A stretch of 42,255 bases of DNA from the NCBI GenBank assembly GCA_002404895.1, contig DHKO01000044.1:1-42255 (forward strand). The letters are read 5' to 3'. Each line of letters opens with the position of its first letter. Position 1 is the first letter of the stretch. Below are positions 24,025 to 31,699 of the stretch, piece after piece. This stretch comes from Treponema sp. UBA4692 (GTDB taxonomy: Bacteria > Spirochaetota > Spirochaetia > Treponematales > Treponemataceae). The position numbers and the translations under genes are program-made. The notes below the pieces were generated by a model. It had not been told where the DNA came from. It saw only the letters and a program-made list of their open reading frames with translations, and searched no databases.

Positions 24025-25697
24025 TGGTTTCGATTCAACGTCCGCAGATTATTCTCGCGATTTTTCTTTTGGTTCCAGCGATTTTTTTCATAAATTTTCA
24101 CTTTAAGAAACTTTCCCGCGTTGTTGCCGGATTTTACGAGAAAGAGCCTGAATCGAAAACGCGCAGAAATCTAAAAAAACGGCTTTTTCTTAGAACTTTT
24201 TTCAGAAGTCTTTCGTGGATTTGCGCAATTCTCGCGTTTGTAGGCATAAGCTGGGGAAGCAAAAAAATTCCAGTTCAGAAAAGCGGAAGCACAGTCTGCT
24301 TTGTCTTTGATATTTCATGGTCGATGATGGCGGCGGACTGCCCAGAAAATCTCACGCGCCTTGACGCGACAAAACTTTACGCCGCAAACTTGGTCGCGCT
24401 TCTTCCGGGAAGTTCTTTTTCGGCGGTTCTTTCAAAAGGCGACGGATTTACGGCGATTCCAGAAACGGAAGACACTTCGGCGATTTTATCGCTTATCAAC
24501 AATCTAAATCCAAATCTCGTAAGCACGCCGGGAAGCTCGATTGGAAAAGGGATTTTGTCCGCGCTCCGCTCCCTTTCGCTGAATTCCGCGAAGCTCAATT
24601 ATATTTGGGTTTTCACAGACGGAGACGAAACCGACAATTCCTTGCAGAACGCGCTTGAAGAAGCCGGAAAAAACGGAATTCCCGTAACAATGATTGGATT
24701 TGGAAGCGAAAACGAGACTGAAATTCTCACAGGAGACCGAAAAACAAAGGCGAAAACCGCGCTCCGCGCAGAAAAAATGAAAAAGCTTGCCGAATCTGCC
24801 GGAAAAAAATTTTTGTCGCCAAGGAAAAATTCCGGGAACGGCCTCATTCATTACGTTTCCGCAGCGCAAAACGGAAGCGCGCATTTTCTGATAAATCAGA
24901 TAAAAACACGCGGCGCAAGCGAAAATCAGGAAAACGGCGAAATTTTCACATACGAGACAGCTCCTGTAAAACGCCACCCGCTGTTTATTTTTCTCGCGCT
25001 CATCTTTTTAATGCTTTCGTTTATCGCAGAGGAACTGACTTTTTCAAATCTTCCAAAGAAAAAATCAAAAATGAAAATCAAAAGAACGGCTTCGGCAATC
25101 TCGATTATTTTCTGCCTTGCATTTTTGACTTCCTGCGGAGCAAATTCAAAAAATCAAAAGGAAATTCTGAAAGGCTCGTGGAATTTTTATCAGGAAAATT
25201 ACAGAACAGCGATGGCGCAATTTCTTAACGAGACAATAAAAACAAAAGAAGCCTCAATGGCGCACCAGTACGCGCTTTTCGGACTTGCGGCAACTTATCT
25301 TGCGGTTGACGAATATGACGCGGCTTTAGACAGGACGAGCCAAATTCTGGCGGGAACAGCGGCTGTTCCAAAAGAGCTTGAAAGCGCGGCTTTTTACAAC
25401 GCGGGAATAATTTTCGCGCGCAAAAACGATTTTATGACAGCAAGCGAATATTTCAAAAAAGCGATTTTAAGCGACCCGAATTATCTTGACGCAAAAATAA
25501 ACTTGGAACTTTGCAGCCGTCATCTTGAAGAGCAAAAAGCGTCTCAGGCGGAAAGCGAAATGCAAAAAGTTTCAGAAAGCAAAGAAAATTCGTCGCAAAT
25601 GCAAAATGAAATTTTCAATATAATCAGAGAAAACGAGAACAAACAATGGAAAAAAATGGAATCACAGCCGGAAGAAAACGGCATTTTGGACTATTAA
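24024..25697 (+). CDS. batB: BatB-BatC fusion: von Willebrand A protein joined to a TPR lipoprotein-like domain
   Basis: 557 residues from the ATG at 24024, which overlaps the batA stop by one base and has AAGGAG upstream. Residues 1-330 are BatB: two N-terminal membrane segments, vWA domain with MIDAS DISWSM, VFTDGDETDN, and a C-terminal membrane segment. From M350 the chain restarts like a lipoprotein: KIKR, hydrophobic core, LTSC lipobox with Cys 371, then TPR-like repeats (YRTAMAQFLNE..; EYFKKAILSDPNYLDAK) as in BatC. The two parts are in one uninterrupted frame. Either a membrane-anchored fusion is made or an internal start at M350 yields a separate lipoprotein; the latter has only a weak ribosome binding site. 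Confidence 0.88.
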   Translation: MVSIQRPQIILAIFLLVPAIFFINFHFKKLSRVVAGFYEKEPESKTRRNLKKRLFLRTFFRSLSWICAILAFVGISWGSKKIPVQKSGSTVCFVFDISWSMMAADCPENLTRLDATKLYAANLVALLPGSSFSAVLSKGDGFTAIPETEDTSAILSLINNLNPNLVSTPGSSIGKGILSALRSLSLNSAKLNYIWVFTDGDETDNSLQNALEEAGKNGIPVTMIGFGSENETEILTGDRKTKAKTALRAEKMKKLAESAGKKFLSPRKNSGNGLIHYVSAAQNGSAHFLINQIKTRGASENQENGEIFTYETAPVKRHPLFIFLALIFLMLSFIAEELTFSNLPKKKSKMKIKRTASAISIIFCLAFLTSCGANSKNQKEILKGSWNFYQENYRTAMAQFLNETIKTKEASMAHQYALFGLAATYLAVDEYDAALDRTSQILAGTAAVPKELESAAFYNAGIIFARKNDFMTASEYFKKAILSDPNYLDAKINLELCSRHLEEQKASQAESEMQKVSESKENSSQMQNEIFNIIRENENKQWKKMESQPEENGILDY

Positions 25698-26965
25698 AAA
25701 TTTTTTCGGCATTTTTCACGCTGATTTTTCTAAATCTTCCGGCTTTTTCAAAAACTCTTTCGCGGCAGGAAATCAAAAATCTCGTTGTAAAGGCAGACTC
25801 GGAAGCTTTTTTTACTGCCCAGGAAAACGGCTACACGCTTTTAATTTCAGGGATTGAAAGCTCGCTTGTTCAAAACGACCTCGCAGTTTTGCCGGCGGGA
25901 GTCAAGCTTGTCTCATCGAAAAAAGAAGATTTTTTTGACGGCGACGGAGACAGAGGAACGCGGATTCAGTTCTGGTTCACTTTTACAGATATTGGAATCG
26001 CAAAACTTCCGCCTTTAATCGCAAAAATCCAAAACCGCACTTATTATCTTCCGTTTGAGGAAGTTCAAATTTACGAAAATCCGAATCTGATTTCGCCGAT
26101 TCTTTCCATTGAATTTGAGGACGAATCAAAACTTTCAAAAGACAAAAAAAGCGGAAATCTAGTCTACACTTCAGCGGCCAGAGAAAAAATCAATTACCGC
26201 GTGAACATTCAATATTTTCTTCAAATCATAAATTATTCGTGGAATCTTCCGAGAGACTCGATTTTTTTTGAGACAAAGAGATACGAGATTGCGGAAAAAA
26301 ACGCTCCGCGCGCTTCGCTAAGCAAGGAATTCACGCCGCAAAAATTTCCTGTCGCGGAATTTTCATGGCAGCCTCTAAAAAAAGGCGACTACGAGATTCC
26401 TCAAGTTTTCATAGAAGCGGTTTCGTACAACGGCTCGCGCAAGCAGCTTGCTCCACCGTCAGTCTTGTTTCATATAACAAAAGAAAAAACACAGAAAAAA
26501 AATCCTGAGAATCCGATTTCAAGGCTTGAAAGCGATTTCGACTCGGCTTACAAATCGGCTTTCGCAAAATCTCCGCAAGATATGGATTCAATTTCCTCAA
26601 AAAGATATACTCCAACGCTTGAAGACTGCAAAAAGCTCGCAGAGCTTCGCTCAAAAGAACGGAAAAGCCTGTTTTCGGGCGAGGCGGCAGAAAAACGGCG
26701 AGAATTTGAACTTTCGCTTGGGATTGTTTCAGGCGAAAACGAGACGAAAAATCCTTTCTCAAAATTTTTCGGCGGAAAATACGCAATCTTCAAAGGCGGA
26801 AAAGTCAGTTCAGTTCCAGAGGAAAAAACAGCTGAAAAAAGCGGATTGACGATTCCGGCAGGCCAGCGCGTGAAATTGTCAGAAAAAGCAGGCGGCTGGA
26901 TTTTTATTGAAAACAAGGATTTTTCAGGCTGGGTAAAAGAAGATTCAGTTTTCATAATAAAATAA
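25646..26965 (+). CDS. BatD-like exported protein with C-terminal SH3 domain
   Basis: 439 residues. The first 36 are a long signal peptide (basic start, LLKIFSAFFTLIFLNL, cleavage after AFS). The body is beta-rich; FSWQPLKKGDYEIPQVFIEAVSYNG fits the repeated domains of BatD, which supplies the periplasmic part of the Bat complex. The last 60 residues, from about GLTIPAGQRVKLSEKAGGWIF to GWVKEDSVFII, look like a bacterial SH3 (SH3_3) domain, a cell-wall binding fold. The start overlaps the end of batB by 52 bases, unusually much, but no other Met precedes the signal. SH3 fusion to BatD is not something I know as standard. Confidence 0.8.
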   Translation: MEKNGITAGRKRHFGLLKIFSAFFTLIFLNLPAFSKTLSRQEIKNLVVKADSEAFFTAQENGYTLLISGIESSLVQNDLAVLPAGVKLVSSKKEDFFDGDGDRGTRIQFWFTFTDIGIAKLPPLIAKIQNRTYYLPFEEVQIYENPNLISPILSIEFEDESKLSKDKKSGNLVYTSAAREKINYRVNIQYFLQIINYSWNLPRDSIFFETKRYEIAEKNAPRASLSKEFTPQKFPVAEFSWQPLKKGDYEIPQVFIEAVSYNGSRKQLAPPSVLFHITKEKTQKKNPENPISRLESDFDSAYKSAFAKSPQDMDSISSKRYTPTLEDCKKLAELRSKERKSLFSGEAAEKRREFELSLGIVSGENETKNPFSKFFGGKYAIFKGGKVSSVPEEKTAEKSGLTIPAGQRVKLSEKAGGWIFIENKDFSGWVKEDSVFIIK

Positions 26966-26992
26966 TTCAAAAAGCGAAAAAGAGGCATTTTT

Positions 26993-27589
26993 ATGAATTT
27001 CGGTGATATTCTAAATCAGTGGGACGAGGTTCAGCGTTCTGAAAGTCAAAAAAGCAGGCAAAAAGCAAAGCAGCCGGTTGTCTCGCACAAAATGCCGAAC
27101 GCTCCGACTCCGGAAGAAAAGGAAGCGAGACGAATCGCGAAGCTTAAAGCGCAGGGAAAACTTCAAGATGATTTTTACGAGCGGCAAATGAAAGCAGACG
27201 CTGAAAAGCACGTTAATCCGATGGAAGCGTGGCTTAGAATTTACGGCGTTACCGACAAAGACAAGGAAGCGCAGGAATATCAGGAGCGCGCAAAAATGGA
27301 GAGCCGCGAATATCTTCGCACAATGCGGCCGGAAGCGAGAATCGATTTGCACGGGCTTACGCGAGACGAGGCGTGGGCAAAGCTAACTTCTTTTGTGAAC
27401 ACTTGCGTCAGCCGCGGAATGAAAAAAATCCTGATTGTTCACGGAAAAGGCAACCACAGCCACGGCTCAGACCCGGTTTTAGGACCGATGGTCAGAACTT
27501 TTATCGAGCAGAACCAGAATTTAGGCACAAGCGGACATCCAGACCACAATCAGGGCGGAAACGGCGCGACTTGGGTCATCATAAAATAG
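26993..27589 (+). CDS. Smr-domain protein
   Basis: 198 residues, soluble. An N-terminal charged region (1-100) is followed by an Smr domain: IDLHGLTRDEAW and ILIVHGKGNHSHGSDPVLGPMVRTF, with the two conserved histidine motifs (DLHG and HGKG). Stand-alone Smr domains are nucleases that act on nucleic acid, in some bacteria on stalled translation complexes. GAGG lies 7 bases before the ATG. It follows the bat operon by 27 bases and may be read through from it. Confidence 0.92.
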   Translation: MNFGDILNQWDEVQRSESQKSRQKAKQPVVSHKMPNAPTPEEKEARRIAKLKAQGKLQDDFYERQMKADAEKHVNPMEAWLRIYGVTDKDKEAQEYQERAKMESREYLRTMRPEARIDLHGLTRDEAWAKLTSFVNTCVSRGMKKILIVHGKGNHSHGSDPVLGPMVRTFIEQNQNLGTSGHPDHNQGGNGATWVIIK

Positions 27590-27710
27590 GAGATTTTGAA
27601 TTTTCTGGAAATCTCGGGGAGTTTCAGGAAATTTCCAAGGCAAAAAAAACAATTATTTAACTTGTAACTTGCCCCGGAATTGATTATTTTTTTTACAAGA
27701 GGAAGTTAAT

Positions 27711-28313
27711 TTGGAAGATTTGTACAAAGTGCTTGGCGTTGAAAAAACAGCCACACAAAACGAAATAAAATCAGCTTACAGAAAACTCGCGATGAAATAT
27801 CATCCGGACAGAAATCCGGGAGACAAGGCCGCAGAAGAAAAATTCAAAAGCATAACAGCGGCCTACGATGTTCTCGGAGACGAGACAAAACGCCGCCAAT
27901 ACGATGATTACGGATTCGGCGCGTCAAACACCTACGAGCAAGGCTACACAAATGCGAATTCTTACGGTTCTCAATACGGCTGGAACAACGGAACTTGGGG
28001 ACAAGAAACTCAGGACGATTTCGGAGCCGCGTTTGACCAGTGGTTCAGATACACGAGACAAAACAGCCAAAACTCGCAGAACGGTCCGTTCAGAACCTAC
28101 ACTTACACAACAAAATCCGAGCCGCAAACGCGCGGGTCGCTTCTTTTTCAGTTTTTGCTGAAAATTTTGGTCGCTTTCCTCGGAGTTTCTTTTCTGCGAT
28201 ATTCGTTCTTTATCATTCCGTTCGGTCCGATTTTGTGCGTCTATGCGATTTACGCAGGCGTTACAGGCGCAATAAAATCTCTGACAAGTTTTCTTAATTT
28301 CAAGAAAAGCTAG
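27711..28313 (+). CDS. J-domain membrane protein (DnaJ-like)
   Basis: 200 residues with a TTG start; AGAGGAAG lies 6 bases upstream. The first 65 residues are a J domain with the HPD motif in YHPDRNPG, so it can stimulate an Hsp70 ATPase. A Gly/Tyr/Asn-rich linker (NTYEQGYTNANSYG) follows and then two hydrophobic segments (about 145-190) that would anchor it in the membrane. The zinc finger and C-terminal substrate domains of full DnaJ are absent. It is therefore an accessory, membrane-localised J protein, not the main DnaJ. Confidence 0.9.
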   Translation: MEDLYKVLGVEKTATQNEIKSAYRKLAMKYHPDRNPGDKAAEEKFKSITAAYDVLGDETKRRQYDDYGFGASNTYEQGYTNANSYGSQYGWNNGTWGQETQDDFGAAFDQWFRYTRQNSQNSQNGPFRTYTYTTKSEPQTRGSLLFQFLLKILVAFLGVSFLRYSFFIIPFGPILCVYAIYAGVTGAIKSLTSFLNFKKS

Positions 28314-28325
28314 AACGCATAAAAA

Positions 28326-28360
28326 AACGCCGGAAGCTTCATAAAAGTTCCGGCGTTTTC
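28326..28360. terminator. Bidirectional terminator between the J-domain gene and infA
   Basis: AACGCCGGAA pairs with TTCCGGCGTT, with further CTT/AAG pairing in the loop, and is flanked by A-runs upstream and T-rich sequence downstream. Serves two convergent genes. Confidence 0.75.
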
Positions 28361-28389
28361 TCTTTATAAATTCGAAAATTTTCTTTGAA

Positions 28390-28611
28390 TTATCTTTCGC
28401 GGAAAATAATTCTTCCTCTGTTCAAATCATATGGCGAAAGCGCAACCTTGACTGTGTCGCCTGGTACGATTCTGATAAAATGTTTCCGCATTTTTCCTGA
28501 CAAATGCGCCATAATCATATGTCCGCCATTTTTAAGCTCTACGCGGAACATTGTGTTAGGCAAGGCTTCCTTTACAATGCCTTCAACCTCAATCGCTTCT
28601 TCTTTAGCCAC
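28390..28611 (-). CDS. infA: Translation initiation factor IF-1
   Basis: 73 residues, normal size. AIEVEGIVKEALPNTMFRVEL and KMRKHFIRIVPGDTVKVALSPYDL are the IF-1 OB-fold signatures. Binds the 30S A site with IF-2 and IF-3. Start codon is GTG (valine codon read as Met), supported by GGAGG 5 bases upstream. It is a single gene between convergent and divergent neighbours rather than part of the usual ribosomal protein operon. Confidence 0.97.
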   Translation of the reverse strand: MAKEEAIEVEGIVKEALPNTMFRVELKNGGHMIMAHLSGKMRKHFIRIVPGDTVKVALSPYDLNRGRIIFRER

Positions 28612-28653
28612 GATTCCTCCAAGAATTTAACAAAAAAATCCAAAATAAAAAAG

Positions 28654-28682
28654 TTGTCTTTTAAGGATTTTATCTATATTAT
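28654..28682 (+). promoter_or_regulatory. Promoter of the DksA/TraR-type gene
   Basis: TTGTCT, 17-base spacer, TATTAT; leader of about 35 bases with GGGAG before the ATG at 28726. Confidence 0.55.
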
Positions 28683-28725
28683 TATCTAATTCAACAAAAA
28701 TTTGTCAACATGGGAGACTAAAACT

Positions 28726-29082
28726 ATGGATCAAGCGTTTATCGAAAAAATGAAAAAGGAACTTGAAGAGGAAAAAGCGAATCTTTTGAAATCTCTTTCA
28801 GACCAGAACGACGACTATAAAAAACTGATGGAAGGAGGAGACCACGGAGACGAAGTCGATGTCGCTTCTGACGTAATCGACGGAAGAATGTTGGAATCGC
28901 TCGGCGTTCAGGCTCAGAACAAGCTCACCTCAATCAACAATGCGCTCAAAAGAATCGAGCAGGGAACTTACGGAAAGTGCCTCAAATGCCATCAGGAAAT
29001 TCCGCAGGAGCGTCTTGAAACTTTGCCGGAAACAGTTCTTTGCATAAAATGCAAGGCCGAGCAGGAGCGCGCAAACCGCTAG
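28726..29082 (+). CDS. DksA/TraR-family zinc-finger protein
   Basis: 118 residues. A long N-terminal coiled coil with an acidic tip (DEVDVASD) and the zinc finger C-x2-C-x17-C-x2-C (CLKC..CIKC) are the family layout. Family members enter the RNA polymerase secondary channel, where the acidic tip modulates transcription with or without ppGpp. The ATG at 28726 has GGGAG about 10 bases upstream; an earlier ATG-less extension gives MSTWETKT, which is less likely. Spacing of the zinc motif is typical. Whether it is a true DksA is not certain. Confidence 0.9.
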   Translation: MDQAFIEKMKKELEEEKANLLKSLSDQNDDYKKLMEGGDHGDEVDVASDVIDGRMLESLGVQAQNKLTSINNALKRIEQGTYGKCLKCHQEIPQERLETLPETVLCIKCKAEQERANR

Positions 29083-29097
29083 AAAAGCAATGATTCA

Positions 29098-29155
29098 GAA
29101 TTCCGCCGCGCTGATTTCAACAAAAAAAGCGTGCGGAATTCGTCAAATTTTTTGA
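29098..29155 (+). terminator. Terminator after the DksA/TraR-type gene
   Basis: GAATTCCGC pairs with GCGGAATTC, with partial continued pairing CGCGCT/AGCG, and AAATTTTTT follows about 7 bases later. Confidence 0.5.
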
Positions 29156-29186
29156 TAAAATCTTTCAGATTTTTCTGAATTCTATT

Positions 29187-30056
29187 CTAAATCTTGAAAA
29201 AGCCGGTGCCGGGAACAACAATTTCCGTGTAGCCGGCTTTTTTTGCGCAGGACAAAGCCAAGTCGAATCCAAAATCAAGATTTTCCGCCGCATGGGAATC
29301 AGAGCTTAAAGTTACAGGAACGTTTTCTTCATGGAGCAAAGTCAAAAAATACTCAGACGGATAAGGCTTTGTCGTCCAGCCCCGGGACATTGCGCCTGTG
29401 TTTATTTCGGCAACAACTCCGGCCTTTGAAATCGCCTTTGCGAGAGTTTTAAGCTCGCGCTTGTACCATTCAGCGTTTTCATCAAAAAAATTATGCTTTT
29501 CATTGAATTTTCTGATTAAATCCGCGTGTCCGATAATCGTAAAATCGCCTTTTTCAAGCATTTCCCGCTCCGCAGCAAAATAATCTCCGACAAGAAGTTT
29601 TTCATCGCCTTTGTAATATTTTTCCAGTGCGGAAAAAAGCTTTTCGGGCGTGTCGTCAACCGCAAAAACGCCGTCTTTCTGAAAAATAAAATGAACCGAG
29701 CCAATCAAAAAATCCGGCTGAAATTCATTGTAGGAATCAAAACGCGGAAAAGTGATTCCAGGAATGTAGTCGGCTTCAAAACCGAGCCGAATTTCAATCT
29801 GGTTTTTATATTTTTCCTTTAGATTCTTGATTTCACCGCAATATTTCGGAAAATCCGCGACAAGCATATTACATTCAGTCCAAAAAGGATAAAGAGAATG
29901 GCTTGAAAATCCCAAAATCTTGAATCCTTTTTTTATTGCCGCAAGAACATTTTCCTCAGGCGTGTCTTTTCCGTCGCAAAAAGTCGAATGAGTGTGGAGA
30001 TTCGCCTTTGTGAAAGGAATTTTCTGCAATTCCCGCAAATTTTCTAGTTTTTCCAT
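29187..30056 (-). CDS. PHP-family phosphatase (HisJ/histidinol-phosphatase type)
   Basis: 289 residues. NLHTHSTFCDG at 20-30 supplies the first metal-binding histidines of the PHP domain; GFSSHSLYPF, GFEADYI, GSVHFI, IIGHADL and SSDSHAAENLDFGF give the remaining metal ligands in the family order. This layout belongs to HisJ-type histidinol-phosphate phosphatases, though PHP enzymes also cut other phosphoesters and no his genes are near. The ATG overlaps the end of the hybrid kinase by 13 bases, so the three minus-strand genes form one operon. Confidence 0.88.
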   Translation of the reverse strand: MEKLENLRELQKIPFTKANLHTHSTFCDGKDTPEENVLAAIKKGFKILGFSSHSLYPFWTECNMLVADFPKYCGEIKNLKEKYKNQIEIRLGFEADYIPGITFPRFDSYNEFQPDFLIGSVHFIFQKDGVFAVDDTPEKLFSALEKYYKGDEKLLVGDYFAAEREMLEKGDFTIIGHADLIRKFNEKHNFFDENAEWYKRELKTLAKAISKAGVVAEINTGAMSRGWTTKPYPSEYFLTLLHEENVPVTLSSDSHAAENLDFGFDLALSCAKKAGYTEIVVPGTGFFKI

Positions 30057-31699
30057 AATTTATTTTCGTCCTGATGAAGAGTCGCAATCTGCTTGACCGC
30101 CGCAGTCTGCATAACCATTTTCCATTTTTCGATTATGTTTTTCAGCATTTCGCTTTTGAACGGCTTTACGAGAATGTCGTTGATTCCGATTTTCATATAT
30201 TCCTCAAAATCGTTAGAGTCGTTGTTCGCGGTGCAGGCAACAATTATTCCGCCGTAGCCCGAATTCCGAAGGTCAACAGTCGCCTCAATTCCGCTTTTTT
30301 TCGGCATATAAATATCCATAAAAATCATGTCGATGTCAGGATGATTTTTGATTTGCGCGACAGCCTCGTTTCCGTCCGCAGCAAGAAAAAACTGCGCGCC
30401 GAACTTTTTCATAAAGGATTCCATCAGTTTACGGTTAAGAGGATGGTCTTCCGCAATCAGAATTTTCAGGTCGCCCGCAATTTCAGAATCATCTTTTCGC
30501 TCCAAAAACTGCTCGGCAAGATTCGGCTTCGCGCCCTCCGGCGAATAAAGTTTTTCGAGCTTTTCTCCGTCCGAAAGCTCGGACGCAAGAACATTTATAA
30601 GCATTTCGCGCTTGACGGGCTTATAAATGTAGCCTTTGAACCAGTCAAGAGCCGTCATTTTCGCCTCTGCCCCCATCTGCCCTTCGGGAACAAGAAGATA
30701 AAGCGACGCGGAATTTTTTAGCTCGTCAATTCCGTTGATTTCAAACGCGAGATGCCAGCCGTCAAGCTCGGGCATAATCATATCGATAAAGACGATTTTA
30801 AAAGGATTTTTTTCATCAGCAGCGTTTTTAAGAATGTCAACGGCTTTTTTTGAGTCCAGGCAGATTTCAATTTTCTTGAAGCCCGCGCTTCTAAGTTTTT
30901 TTTGAAGGCTTTTTGCGGCAAGCTCGTTGTCGTCAACAATCAGAACTTTGTAGCCGTCAGGATTTTTCTGGAATTTAAAGTCTCCAGATTTTTCAATCGC
31001 GACAGAAAGCGGAAGCGAAACCTTAAAAATCGTTCCGCCGTCAGGATTGTCAAAAACAGAAATTTTTCCGTTCATTTTTGAAGCGAGGCTTTTGCAGATT
31101 GAAAGCCCAAGCCCCGTTCCGCCGTAAATTCTGTAAGTTGAGATGTCTGCCTGAAAATAATCCGTGAAAAGCTTCTTTTTTTTGTCCTCGGAAATTCCGA
31201 TTCCAGTGTCGGCAACCTGAAAAACAATTCCGTCTTTTTTGTTGTATTCCAAGCTGACTTTTATGTAGCCTTTCTCAGTGAATTTAACCGCGTTGCTCAC
31301 GATGTTCAGCATAATCTGCCGCACCCGCATTGAGTCGCCTGAAACCATCGCCGGAACGTCCAAGTCGATGTCGGTAAAAATCTCGACGCCTTTGTTGAAC
31401 GCGCGCAAGCTTACAGAATCCACGATATGCTCGGCCATATATCTTATGTCAAAAGGAATCGACTCAAATTTGAATTCGTTCGACTGGAGCTTTGCAATGT
31501 CGAGAATGTTGTTCGCAAGGCTTAAAAGCCCCTCCGCGCTGAACTGAATCTGCCGCACATATTCCGCCTGCTCCTTGTCGAGATTCGTCCCCTGAATAAG
31601 CTCGGAAGCGGCTATTATCGTCTGGATTGGAGTTCTGATTTCGTGGAGCGTGTTCGCAAGATAACGGTTCGCTTCCTGAATATTGCTGCTATTTTGCAT
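30044..31699 (-). CDS. Soluble hybrid histidine kinase with two receiver domains
   Basis: 551 residues, no membrane segment and no sensor domain: the HisKA motif LHEIRTP (His 19) begins almost at the start. The ATPase domain shows the N box NIVSNAVKF, DTGIGIS and GGTGLGLSI. Two receiver domains follow, the first with FIDMIMPELDGW, the second with LIAEDHPLN and FMDIYMPKKSG, both with an intact phospho-acceptor Asp and a KP motif. Input must come from a partner, most likely the upstream REC-STAS-REC protein, whose gene overlaps by 11 bases. No HTH or other output domain is fused, so the output is unknown. Confidence 0.95.
   Translation of the reverse strand: MQNSSNIQEANRYLANTLHEIRTPIQTIIAASELIQGTNLDKEQAEYVRQIQFSAEGLLSLANNILDIAKLQSNEFKFESIPFDIRYMAEHIVDSVSLRAFNKGVEIFTDIDLDVPAMVSGDSMRVRQIMLNIVSNAVKFTEKGYIKVSLEYNKKDGIVFQVADTGIGISEDKKKKLFTDYFQADISTYRIYGGTGLGLSICKSLASKMNGKISVFDNPDGGTIFKVSLPLSVAIEKSGDFKFQKNPDGYKVLIVDDNELAAKSLQKKLRSAGFKKIEICLDSKKAVDILKNAADEKNPFKIVFIDMIMPELDGWHLAFEINGIDELKNSASLYLLVPEGQMGAEAKMTALDWFKGYIYKPVKREMLINVLASELSDGEKLEKLYSPEGAKPNLAEQFLERKDDSEIAGDLKILIAEDHPLNRKLMESFMKKFGAQFFLAADGNEAVAQIKNHPDIDMIFMDIYMPKKSGIEATVDLRNSGYGGIIVACTANNDSNDFEEYMKIGINDILVKPFKSEMLKNIIEKWKMVMQTAAVKQIATLHQDENKLWKN

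Noticed and set aside
31278..31547. Antisense frames over the hybrid kinase
   Set aside because: Mirror images of conserved kinase codons; no independent signal.
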